Source of the DNA: Solirubrobacterales bacterium
GTDB taxonomy: Bacteria > Actinomycetota > Thermoleophilia > Solirubrobacterales > Solirubrobacteraceae
Direction: 5' to 3'
Length of the DNA: 6,384 bases
Assembly (NCBI GenBank): GCA_003151895.1
Contig: PLYX01000093.1
Coordinates: 1-6,384, forward strand
Shown here: piece after piece, positions 1-6,304 of the stretch
Numbering within the stretch: the stretch's first letter is position 1
Layout of the letters: each line of letters starts with the position of its first letter
Position numbers and translations under genes: made by a program
The notes under the pieces: model-generated
The model's input: the letters and a program-made list of their open reading frames with translations, nothing else
Database searches by the model: none
What the model was told of the DNA's origin: nothing

Positions 1-171
1 GCAGAGCGGCGAGCACGTAGAGCATCGGTCGATGATTATGGGGGGATCAACGGACGTGATGTCAGCGGCGATCGGGCCGAGACCAACTCGGACCCTCCCG
101 TTGCTCTAGGGCACGAACCGCCCAGTAGTGCTCACGAACATGCCGGTTATTGGCACCGTGCCGCAGTATGA
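1..171 (+). CDS. Possible C-terminal tail of an unrecognised gene (partial at left edge)
   Basis: Reading frame 1 is open from the first base to a TGA at 169-171 and would give the last 56 residues of a protein entering from the left, ending in YWHRAAV. The other two plus frames are closed by stops at about 18 and 107-109. The TGA overlaps the ATG at 168 of the next gene in an ATGA arrangement typical of translationally coupled genes, which is the main reason to list it. Against it, only about half of its codons end in G or C, well below the neighbouring genes, and the peptide is hydrophilic with no motif I recognise. It could equally be a non-coding leader. Confidence 0.35.
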   Translation, partial: AERRARRASVDDYGGINGRDVSGDRAETNSDPPVALGHEPPSSAHEHAGYWHRAAV

Positions 172-761
172 TTCCCCGTGTGGGCTTCGTGTACCACCAT
201 CTCAATGAGGCGGATGTTCGCGTCGAGATGGTCGCTGCCTGGCGCGAGGAGTGGGCCGATCTCTCGGCGAACTGGCCGCGAGGGCAATGCTATGGCAAGC
301 AGCTCACCGACGCGGGGTGGGTCGCGTTTGAGCGGGTGATGCCCGAAGCGCTCGCTACACAGGATGACGACTGGCTGGTAGCTGAGATGAGTCCGGCCGA
401 GTACTGGCAGGATAGGTTGGTGCGGCGAACGAAGACGGGTGTGACGATGGTCGATTACAACAAGCGCGACGCGCTTGAGAAGCTGTGCCTCGGCGAGTTC
501 AACATCGCCTACATTCGCGGCCTCGCACGAGCCCTCCTCGCGCGAGGCGAGACCACATGCACGGTGTATCGCGCCAACCCTGCCTACGTTCCTCGCGGCG
601 AGTGCTCCAGCTGGGAGGAGCAGACCTTCACGCTAACCGATGTGATTGCCGGCCACCGTGCCCGCTACCATCCGCCGCCGGGTGATCGACTCGCGTGGTC
701 AATTCCGAGCGGACCCAACTGCCATCACAGCATTCGGTCCGTCGCCTCGTCAGATCAGTAG
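168..761 (+). CDS. Uncharacterised 197-aa protein
   Basis: I do not recognise this family. From the ATG at 168 it is a soluble, mixed-charge protein of 197 residues with strong third-position G/C bias, so it looks genuinely coding. It has a YHHLN stretch close to the N-terminus and five scattered cysteines (contexts GQCYG, KLCLGEF, TTCTVY, GECSSWEE, NCHHSIR). The C-terminal half has a GHRARYHP segment followed by SIPSGPNCHHSI. The Cys/His clustering could bind a metal, but no classic zinc-finger spacing is present. There is no signal peptide or membrane segment. A TTG at 150 would add six residues; I prefer ATG 168 because it overlaps the upstream stop as ATGA. No Shine-Dalgarno site precedes either start, which fits coupling or weak translation. 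The 3' end overlaps by 12 bp the end of the convergent ATPase gene. It may belong to the island cargo or to a phage-derived module; function unknown. Confidence 0.7.
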   Translation: MIPRVGFVYHHLNEADVRVEMVAAWREEWADLSANWPRGQCYGKQLTDAGWVAFERVMPEALATQDDDWLVAEMSPAEYWQDRLVRRTKTGVTMVDYNKRDALEKLCLGEFNIAYIRGLARALLARGETTCTVYRANPAYVPRGECSSWEEQTFTLTDVIAGHRARYHPPPGDRLAWSIPSGPNCHHSIRSVASSDQ

Positions 762-3308
762 CGACGTTGTTTTGCCCTCGAGGCCAAGCATGTCGGTCTC
801 CTCGGCGGTGCTGCGCTGCGCCGGCAGACAGTCAAGGACGCTCGTCGTGCTCATGTCGTTCGCGTCGCGCCGGCAGCGGATCCGGGTCGCTGTGTGTGGC
901 CAGTCATCGACGCTCGCCAGCTCCTCGGCGAGGACGGCCGCGAGAGTGTCGTCCTGGGTGGCGATGATCAGCTGCTCGGGGCGGGTGAGGCGCGCGAACG
1001 CGCGGAGCGTGGCGATGAAGCCGCCCCGGTTGACGGTGTCGAAGCCCGACGTCGGGTCGTCGAGCACGAGCACGCGCCGCCGCTCGGCCGGCTGGAGCAG
1101 GTGCAGCGCGAGAAACCAGGCGACGCCCACGACGTGGCGCTCAGCGCTGTTGAGCGTCATACGCGCATCGAGGTCGGGCCGGGGCGTGGAGAGTCCGCCG
1201 AGGGTCACCTCGCGGCTGCCCTCTGGGACCTGCAGCGGCTTGAAGTACCACTCGAACCTGACGGTCGCCGCGATCAGCTCGCGCAGCACGGGCGCGAGGC
1301 GGTGCTGCAGCAGCTCGCCGAGGAGGGTCTCGCTGGCACGCATGACGGGTCCCTCGCGGCGCAGGCTGCGCGCGAGCTCGAACCGGCAGATCGCGCCAAG
1401 CACGCGCTGGGAGTGCTCGGCGAAGCGGCGCGCCGGGTGCTCGGCCAGCTCGCCCGCGAGGCCGTCAAGGACGCCTGCGTGGCGCTGCAGCTCCTCCGCC
1501 AGCTCGCCGAGGGCCTCGATCATCCCCCTGGGGGCGCCCGGCGGGCGCGCGAAACCGGCGACCGTGTACAGCTCGCCCGCGACCGCGCGCTCGGGTGTCG
1601 GGCGGGCCGGCGCGGGCGTCGGGAGGGCTCGCGTGAGCGGCTCGAGCGCCGCCTGTGGCACCGCGTCCGCTGCGGCCGCCAGCGCGTCGGCGTAGGCGGC
1701 AAGCTGCTTTGCGAAGCGGCCGCTCTCCAGCTCCTCGGCGTTGGCGCGAAAGCGGGCGGCGGCGTCCTGGACGCTGCGGCTGTGCGAGAGCCAGCGCACG
1801 GCCAGAGCGGGCGGGATCGCGGGGGGCGCAGCGGCCCGCCTGGGTGTCCTCTGCACGGCGGCGGCGGGCTGGGACGCTGCCGGCTCCCTGAGCGCATCCA
1901 GCAGCCGCCGTGCGCTCTGCGCGGCATCCTGGCGTGCTGAGGCCAGGCGGCGCAGGGCCTGCTGCGCCTCATCCAGGGCGTCCGCGACCTCTCGGTCATC
2001 GGGGTCGGCGAGCACACCGGCGATCAGCGCATCCGCGCGCGTGAGCGCCTCCACGGACCGGATGTCCTGCCAGTCGCGGGGGGTGAACGCCCCCGCCGAG
2101 GCGTCGCTCAGCGTCCGCTCGAGCGCGGTCAGCTCCAGGTTCGACGGAAGCCGGCCGGCGAAGCCGGCCGCGAACGCCCTGAGCAGATGCCCCCGTGCGT
2201 CGCTGCCGCGGCCCTGGAGCCTCCGCAGTCCCGCGGCGGCGAGCGCGGCGTCCGCGTCGCGATAGGTGCTGTCGATCAGCTCGGCCGTGCGCTGCTTGAG
2301 GTCGGGGACCTCAAGGCCCGTGGTGGCGAGCAGCTGCAGGTAGCGATCCTGCGGTGAGGAGGAGACGAGGCTCGCGATCGACTCCTGGGTCAGCGCGCAA
2401 CGCGGAAGCTCGGCCCGTGGTGCGCCAGCGACCGTGGTGGTCGGCTCCCCGGAGGCGGTGATCGTGAACTCGCCGATGCCGTCGCGCGGCAGGTGGCGCG
2501 CGTACTCGGCGGCGTCGATGTCGTCGGGCTGCCGCTGTGAGCGTCCGGCCCAGGCGAGTTCGAGCGCCTCGATGATGCTGCTCTTGCCGCTGCCGTTCGG
2601 CCCGTGGATCACCGACACGCCCGCCAGGTCGACCGTCGCGTGCGCGAAGGACCGGAAGTTCTCGATCTGCACCCGATCGATCGGCGCGGGCGCGGGCAGC
2701 TCGGGCGCCTGTGCGCTGTCGCCGATGAGCTTGGCGGCGCTGTCACGGGCGGCCTGCTCGCGGTGGGAGGCGAACATGTCACCCAGCGCCATCGCGGTTT
2801 CGTGGATCTCCTTGCGCAACGTCTCCCAGAACCGCTGGACCTCGCCTCTTGAGATCTCCTGGCCGAGCATCCTTCGGCAGCACGGCAGCAGCGGCGCGAG
2901 AGCGACATCCAGGCGCTCGTCATCCCCCAGGTCCCGCTCGCGTATGAGGTTGACCTCTACGCGGCTGAAGAGGGCGTAGCTCTCCGCGAGGTCCTCGGCT
3001 AGCTCGCGCAGGCACCGCTCGCCCTGCTCATCGACGATCGCGAGGATGACCGGTGTGCCGTAGGCCGCGGGACCGTCGCCGGCGAGCTGGTGGCGGATCC
3101 CCGAGCCGGCGAACAGAAGCTGGCGCCAGGCGCCGATGTCCTGTGCGGCGTCGAGCTCGGCGATCAGCGCGAGCTGGGATGTTGTGGTCTCCCACGCGAC
3201 GCCCGTCACGAGCGCGAGGGGCTCCCCGAACGGGGAGATCGGGCCCTCGCGGGTCTGGAAGCCGACGTCAGCCAGGCGCTCAAGGACACGCTCGACGGCG
3301 CCGCTCAT
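750..3308 (-). CDS. SMC/RecF/Rad50-like ABC ATPase with extra N-terminal domain (Lamassu LmuB / ABC-3C-like)
   Basis: This 852-aa protein is the second gene of a SIR2-ATPase operon. Residues ~1-205 form a separate alpha/beta-looking domain (ALVTGVAWETT, VILAIVDEQGE, VEVNLIRERDLGDDE). The ATPase begins at ~211 (VQIENFRSF) and has a Walker A GPNGSGKS at 236-243. A Q-loop-like segment ALTQES lies at 305-310 and is followed by SSPQDRYLQLL. The middle (~340-690) is Ala/Arg-rich helix without a long heptad coiled coil, interrupted by Pro/Ala linkers (~475-500, 560-575). The signature is LNSAERHVVGVAWFLAL (719-735), Walker B is RVLVLDD (745-751) followed by PTSGFD, and a switch region IIATQDD lies at 781-787. 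Unusual points are Ala in place of Gly in the signature, Asp in place of Glu after Walker B, and Gln785 where many ABC proteins have His. Start at ATG 3308: it overlaps the upstream TGA as ATGA and has GGGAGGT nine bases upstream. The longer frame from 3401 is Arg-rich and lies inside the SIR2 gene. In related systems such ATPases sense invading DNA and trigger the effector; that role here is inferred. Confidence 0.9.
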   Translation of the reverse strand: MSGAVERVLERLADVGFQTREGPISPFGEPLALVTGVAWETTTSQLALIAELDAAQDIGAWRQLLFAGSGIRHQLAGDGPAAYGTPVILAIVDEQGERCLRELAEDLAESYALFSRVEVNLIRERDLGDDERLDVALAPLLPCCRRMLGQEISRGEVQRFWETLRKEIHETAMALGDMFASHREQAARDSAAKLIGDSAQAPELPAPAPIDRVQIENFRSFAHATVDLAGVSVIHGPNGSGKSSIIEALELAWAGRSQRQPDDIDAAEYARHLPRDGIGEFTITASGEPTTTVAGAPRAELPRCALTQESIASLVSSSPQDRYLQLLATTGLEVPDLKQRTAELIDSTYRDADAALAAAGLRRLQGRGSDARGHLLRAFAAGFAGRLPSNLELTALERTLSDASAGAFTPRDWQDIRSVEALTRADALIAGVLADPDDREVADALDEAQQALRRLASARQDAAQSARRLLDALREPAASQPAAAVQRTPRRAAAPPAIPPALAVRWLSHSRSVQDAAARFRANAEELESGRFAKQLAAYADALAAAADAVPQAALEPLTRALPTPAPARPTPERAVAGELYTVAGFARPPGAPRGMIEALGELAEELQRHAGVLDGLAGELAEHPARRFAEHSQRVLGAICRFELARSLRREGPVMRASETLLGELLQHRLAPVLRELIAATVRFEWYFKPLQVPEGSREVTLGGLSTPRPDLDARMTLNSAERHVVGVAWFLALHLLQPAERRRVLVLDDPTSGFDTVNRGGFIATLRAFARLTRPEQLIIATQDDTLAAVLAEELASVDDWPHTATRIRCRRDANDMSTTSVLDCLPAQRSTAEETDMLGLEGKTTSLLI

Positions 3309-4852
3309 GGGACGGGCACCTCCCGGCCCGTGGCGAGGCTGACGCCGCGCCAGCCGGCCGGACTCTCGGCGACGATGACGCACTCGAGGCGTTCGGGCCA
3401 CGGCAGGGTTTCGCGCGCGGTCTGCAGCTCGCCCGCGGCGCGCGCGCCACTGAGCGCGTCGAGGTCAAGACCGCAGGGGAGGTACGCAACGCCGCCACCC
3501 GGGTCAATCAGGAACGAATGGTTCTCCAGCGCCTCGCCGGTGCTTTCCGGCGCGGTGCGTCCGAGTGCGGCCCGCAGCTCGGCGCGGCTTTGAAGGGCGC
3601 GCACGGTGGTCCTGGGGTCGGCCAGGAGCGGGACGTAGCCGTGCTGGGCGGTGGAATGGAAGTTGATCCGCTGGGTGAAGTCGTTGTCCCGTGATTGGCG
3701 CAGCATGTATGACCAGCGGAGCATGACGGGTGCCGCGACGCTCAGCGCAGCCATCCGGCAGTCCAGGACGGTCGGGAGGGTGAGCCCGGCGGCCGTCATC
3801 GCGGGCCCAAGGTGGTGGTGCAGGGTTTCGGTGAGGAGCGCGAGCAGGGTGGCTGTGGTCGTGGCGGGGCTGGTCCGGATCTGGGTTATGGCTCCGGGTG
3901 CGGGCTCTGTGCCGCCCAGCCCAGCGTGGATGAGGCCGCGAAGCACGGCGGTGTCGGGCTCGTAGTCGATCGCGATGACGCGCGGCTCCCCGGGCCGGGG
4001 TGCCTGCCTGTGGACGTCTCCCAGGAGGGCGGTAAGCTCGCCAGCGATGACGGGGTCTTGGCCTGAGAAGCCGAGCAGCAGGAGGATATGGCTCCGTGCC
4101 GCGTGACGAAGGTAGTCGCGGGCCCACTGATCGCCTCGCCAGTGCGTGAGCTGGGCGCGGCGCACAATGATCCGGTCCTCCGGTTTGTCTTTCGAGCCGC
4201 CCTTGACCTCCTGACGATAGTGCGCCGCGCAGCCGTGGAGCTTTCGCAGAACGAGGGACCCGGGGAGCTCTGTATCGGTGGCGGACTGCGCATCGGCGAT
4301 CAGAGTGACGTGGTCACGCCAGAGCGCACCCGGCGTGGCGCCGCGTGCGAGCAGGAACCCCTCGCTGTGCAGGCCAGCCTCATAAGCGCAGTCGTAGTTG
4401 AGGGTAACGGCCTGGGCGAAGATCTGCTCACGTGCCAGCCGGGCGAGCACACGGTATCCGCAGAAGTGCGGGGTGATGCTCTCCGCGTCGGGCCAAAGCG
4501 CGGGGTCGTGCAGCCCCAGGGCCCGCACGACGGCGACCTGCCCCGCATTAAGGTAAATCGCTTCGGTGACGTCGGCCATATTCGGCCCGAGGCGGGCGGC
4601 ATGCGGGTGATGGCTCGGGTCGCTCTTGTAGTCGTCCAAGAGATCCTTCCCGATCCGGTCTGCCAGGGGCATTCCACAGTCATAGGATCCGCCAGCGCCG
4701 ATGAGCGGCAGGACCGAGTGCCCGTCGAGCTGCGCCGCGAGCGCACGGAGATCATCAAGGACGCCTGGGTCGAGGGCTGCGGCGGCGTCGAGGTGCTCTT
4801 GGAGCGTGAGGATCTGGCTGGGGTCGTGCGTTTGGACGGTCACCGCGCTCAA
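3305..4852 (-). CDS. SIR2-family NAD-binding protein, probable NADase effector
   Basis: This 515-aa protein (TTG start) carries a SIR2-like Rossmann fold of the bacterial conflict-system type (SIR2_2-like). Visible motifs are LIGAGGSYDCGMP at 50-62 (NAD-phosphate loop), TLNYD at 150-154 with Asn152, KLHG at 204-207 with His206, and LLLGFSGQDP at 257-266. Asn152 and His206 correspond by motif to the catalytic Asn/His pair of SIR2 NADases such as Thoeris ThsA. There is no Cys4 zinc module as in deacetylase sirtuins; the segment between KLHG and GFSGQD is short and polar, which favours NAD hydrolysis over protein deacetylation. Residues ~310-515 form an uncharacterised C-terminal region that might contact the ATPase partner. 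Its stop overlaps the ATPase start (ATGA), so the two are co-translated. Start choice is uncertain: TTG 4852 is the longest possibility, and GTG 4843 has a GGCGGG stretch nine bases upstream. An in-frame TAA at 4904-4906 bounds any extension. The family call is firm; the phage-defence role is inferred from family and context. Confidence 0.9.
   Translation of the reverse strand: MSAVTVQTHDPSQILTLQEHLDAAAALDPGVLDDLRALAAQLDGHSVLPLIGAGGSYDCGMPLADRIGKDLLDDYKSDPSHHPHAARLGPNMADVTEAIYLNAGQVAVVRALGLHDPALWPDAESITPHFCGYRVLARLAREQIFAQAVTLNYDCAYEAGLHSEGFLLARGATPGALWRDHVTLIADAQSATDTELPGSLVLRKLHGCAAHYRQEVKGGSKDKPEDRIIVRRAQLTHWRGDQWARDYLRHAARSHILLLLGFSGQDPVIAGELTALLGDVHRQAPRPGEPRVIAIDYEPDTAVLRGLIHAGLGGTEPAPGAITQIRTSPATTTATLLALLTETLHHHLGPAMTAAGLTLPTVLDCRMAALSVAAPVMLRWSYMLRQSRDNDFTQRINFHSTAQHGYVPLLADPRTTVRALQSRAELRAALGRTAPESTGEALENHSFLIDPGGGVAYLPCGLDLDALSGARAAGELQTARETLPWPERLECVIVAESPAGWRGVSLATGREVPVP
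3318..3324 (-). promoter_or_regulatory. Ribosome binding site of the ATPase gene
   Basis: On the minus strand GGGAGGT sits nine bases before the ATG at 3308. It is the best Shine-Dalgarno sequence in the window and lies inside the last codons of the SIR2 gene. It settles the ATPase start at 3308 rather than 3401 and allows both coupled and independent initiation. Confidence 0.75.
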
Positions 4853-5012
4853 CCCGCCAGCAGGCGCTGCGTCGCGGGAGGACGGCCAGCGGAATCCCCT
4901 TCGTTAAGGGTCAGGCGGGGTTTGGAGCGCGTCATGGCTCGTAAACGCTACCTGCCTGGGTGTCTCGCAGGGGCCGCCGAACGGCTCGGTCGCCGCTCTG
5001 CGTTAACTTGCT
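4853..5012. promoter_or_regulatory. Divergent intergenic region between the SIR2-ATPase operon and the small plus-strand gene
   Basis: This region must contain the promoters of both directions if the SIR2 operon has its own promoter. On the plus strand TAACTT at 5004-5009 fits the actinobacterial -10 pattern TAnnnT and would place transcription start at about 5015, just before ATG 5025; I see no good -35 for it. On the minus strand no convincing -10 is visible. A short perfect inverted repeat CCCTT-CGTT-AAGGG (4897-4910) lies 45-60 bases upstream of the SIR2 start and could be an operator, though a five-bp stem is weak. CGTAAACG at 4940-4947 recurs at 6054-6061. Confidence 0.35.
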
Positions 5013-5024
5013 GTGAGTGCCTAC

Positions 5025-5411
5025 ATGACGACGAACGACGATATCTCCGAACTCAGGCCGCATCGCCGAGAGCCCGACGAGGTGCTCGACTTCGACGATA
5101 CCGTCGCGATGTTAGAGGGGAAGATCGGCGAGACGGTCGAAGTGTCGGCCCACCCGGGTGACGACTCCGGCGACCTGACTGCGGGAGTGAGCATGAGTGG
5201 GCGGATCGAGTGCGTCGAGCCTTCAACACTCCACCCGGGAGACGTGCTGCACGTCCGGCTCAAGCGAACGGATAAGCCGTCTGGCCTCAACAGCCCATCG
5301 TTCCGACTCGACCGACGGAGGTTCATCCAGGCGAATCTTGACATCGACGCCCCGGTCGTCCTCACGATCTTCCACAGACACCTCGTGACCGAGGTGGAGA
5401 TCTACGGGTAG
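5025..5411 (+). CDS. Uncharacterised small protein (128 aa)
   Basis: I do not recognise the family. The protein has an acidic N-terminal tail (residues 1-25, rich in D, E and R), then LEGKIGETVEVS and a region that reads as alternating short beta strands (GRIECVEP, DVLHVRLKR, SFRLDRRRF, APVVLTIFHRHL, VTEVEIYG). It resembles a small single-domain beta-rich fold. No membrane segment, signal peptide, helix-turn-helix or catalytic motif is visible. Start is uncertain: ATG 5025 is preferred, and GTG 5013 would add four residues. Neither has a strong Shine-Dalgarno site, though GTGAG lies seven bases before the ATG. It is divergent from the SIR2-ATPase operon and shares its upstream region, so it could be a regulator or accessory of that system or an unrelated cargo gene. 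It ends 18 bp from the stop of the convergent membrane-protein gene. Confidence 0.65.
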   Translation: MTTNDDISELRPHRREPDEVLDFDDTVAMLEGKIGETVEVSAHPGDDSGDLTAGVSMSGRIECVEPSTLHPGDVLHVRLKRTDKPSGLNSPSFRLDRRRFIQANLDIDAPVVLTIFHRHLVTEVEIYG

Positions 5412-5429
5412 GCGCGCGGTGGGAAGGTG

Positions 5430-6017
5430 TCAGGCCTGGCCCTCATCGGGAGGTGGCTCCTCGCCATCAGCTTCATATGAGTACCTGACCAGCTTACGTG
5501 CCTCTGCCTCGGCGTCCTGCGGTCGGAGCTGTCGCCAAACGCGTCCAAGGAGCCTGGCCGGCGTGGCGCGGACGCCCGCGACGCCGATCATGCTCGCCGT
5601 GAAGGCGGCACCCCAGACACGCTCGCCGATATAGCCGAGAAACTCTCGGTCGTCTGCCGACACCTCCGCGTCTACGGGACCCGCATGCCCGCGCTGTTCA
5701 AGCCGCTGAAGCGCCTCGACGGCGCCGACTATCTCGTTCCAGTCCTCGTCGCGCTTGATGGTCCCGGCCAGCAGGTCGGAGTGTTCAGGCCACCGCGCCA
5801 AAGCCTCGTTGATCTCCACGGCGATCATGCCCCACGACGCTGCGCCGTCGTGGCCGGCTTTGAGAACGAACCGGCATCGAGTGAGTGCCCTGGCCAACAG
5901 ACGACCCGCCTTGCGAGCGGCCCAATCCTCGCGGCGGCTCTCCATAAGCCAGACCGCACCGCCCTGCATCACGGCACCGACGATGACGCCCACCAGCCCG
6001 AAGATCGCCGCGGCCAT
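5430..6017 (-). CDS. Uncharacterised single-pass membrane protein (195 aa)
   Basis: From the ATG at 6017 the protein begins with a hydrophobic segment rich in A, G, V and I (residues ~2-25, AAIFGLVGVIVGAVMQGGAV), followed by charged residues SRREDWAARK. This indicates an N-terminal membrane anchor with a cytoplasmic domain. Residues ~30-180 are amphipathic and probably helical (LLARALTRCRFVLKAG, MIAVEINEALARWP, WNEIVGAVEALQRL, REFLGYIGERVWGAAF). The C-terminus is acidic and Pro-rich. Small anchored proteins of this design are common as unnamed cargo in actinobacterial genomes and prophages; I can assign no function. A longer frame to 6206 adds 63 Arg/Pro-rich residues that look non-coding. 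GGGAG lies only two bases from the ATG, too close for a normal Shine-Dalgarno site, and a -10-like box a few bases further upstream suggests a leaderless or near-leaderless transcript. Confidence 0.7.
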   Translation of the reverse strand: MAAAIFGLVGVIVGAVMQGGAVWLMESRREDWAARKAGRLLARALTRCRFVLKAGHDGAASWGMIAVEINEALARWPEHSDLLAGTIKRDEDWNEIVGAVEALQRLEQRGHAGPVDAEVSADDREFLGYIGERVWGAAFTASMIGVAGVRATPARLLGRVWRQLRPQDAEAEARKLVRYSYEADGEEPPPDEGQA

Positions 6018-6025
6018 GGCTCCCA

Positions 6026-6060
6026 GGCTATATCTCAGCCCGGTCGGCGCGGACGTAAAC
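6026..6060 (-). promoter_or_regulatory. Possible promoter of the membrane-protein gene
   Basis: On the minus strand TTTACG (6059-6054) is followed about 19 bases later by GATATA/TATAGC (about 6034-6026), roughly a dozen bases before the ATG at 6017. In this GC-rich context the AT-rich box stands out. The spacer is longer than the ideal 17, so this is a tentative call. Confidence 0.3.
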
Positions 6061-6176
6061 GGGATGTATCGGCCACGGCGTCCTGGGCTGCATCCGCGCC
6101 GCAACGCGGGGATTTGGCGCCGTAGAGCGACGGGTAACCGAGGGGTCAAACTCGCGTCGCGTCTTGGACACCACAA

Positions 6177-6194
6177 CGTACGCAGCGTACGCAG
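6177..6194. repeat. Tandem 9-bp repeat forming a palindrome
   Basis: CGTACGCAG occurs twice in immediate succession. The first 15 bases also form an exact inverted repeat, CGTACGC-A-GCGTACG. It lies in the non-coding stretch between the membrane-protein gene and ssrA. It could be a protein-binding site; function unknown. Confidence 0.6.
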
Positions 6195-6199
6195 CCCTG

Positions 6200-6217
6200 C
6201 GACCACTCAGCGACCAC
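6200..6217. repeat. Two CGACCAC repeats with 11-bp period
   Basis: CGACCAC at 6200-6206 and 6211-6217 are spaced by about one helical turn, six bases after the 9-bp tandem repeat. Such phased repeats are compatible with cooperative protein binding, for example by recombination or regulatory proteins, but are short enough to be chance. Confidence 0.4.
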
Positions 6218-6252
6218 GAGCAGAGCGGCACGCCACAAATCCGGGGGTTTTC

Positions 6253-6304
6253 TTCGCACCCATTCGCACCCCCACAGCCCAAGAATCCCCTGCAAGGGTG
6301 CGAA
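6253..6304. repeat. TTCGCACCC iterons: two direct copies and one inverted copy
   Basis: TTCGCACCC is present at 6253-6261 and 6263-6271 (10-bp period) and inverted as GGGTGCGAA at 6296-6304. With the flanking base, CTTCGCACCC (6252-6261) is the exact reverse complement of 6296-6305. The set lies 30-85 bp from the 3' end of ssrA, where the arm-type sites of an integrase would be expected for an element inserted there. The inverted copy overlaps the hairpin at 6292-6326. Confidence 0.6.

Noticed and set aside
646..1940. Long plus-strand open frames antisense to the ATPase C-terminal half (349 and 348 codons)
   Set aside because: They overlap each other in different frames, are Ser/Arg- or Gly/Arg-rich, show no motif, and lie opposite the ATPase Walker B and signature region. 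They are high-GC shadow frames.
3309..3401. 31-residue N-terminal extension of the ATPase
   Set aside because: The added residues are Arg/Pro-rich read-through of the SIR2 gene in another frame. ATG 3308 has both an ATGA overlap and a good Shine-Dalgarno site.
4088..5161. 357-codon plus-strand frame antisense to the SIR2 gene
   Set aside because: It covers the SIR2 catalytic motifs on the other strand, runs through the intergenic region into another gene, and its translation has no recognisable domain.
5412..5429. Bidirectional terminator between the convergent genes
   Set aside because: Only 18 bases separate the two stops and no stable hairpin is visible there.
6018..6206. 63-residue N-terminal extension of the membrane protein
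   Set aside because: It is Arg/Pro/Leu-rich and contains the repeat and promoter-like sequences. The hydrophobic anchor begins immediately after ATG 6017, as expected for a true start.
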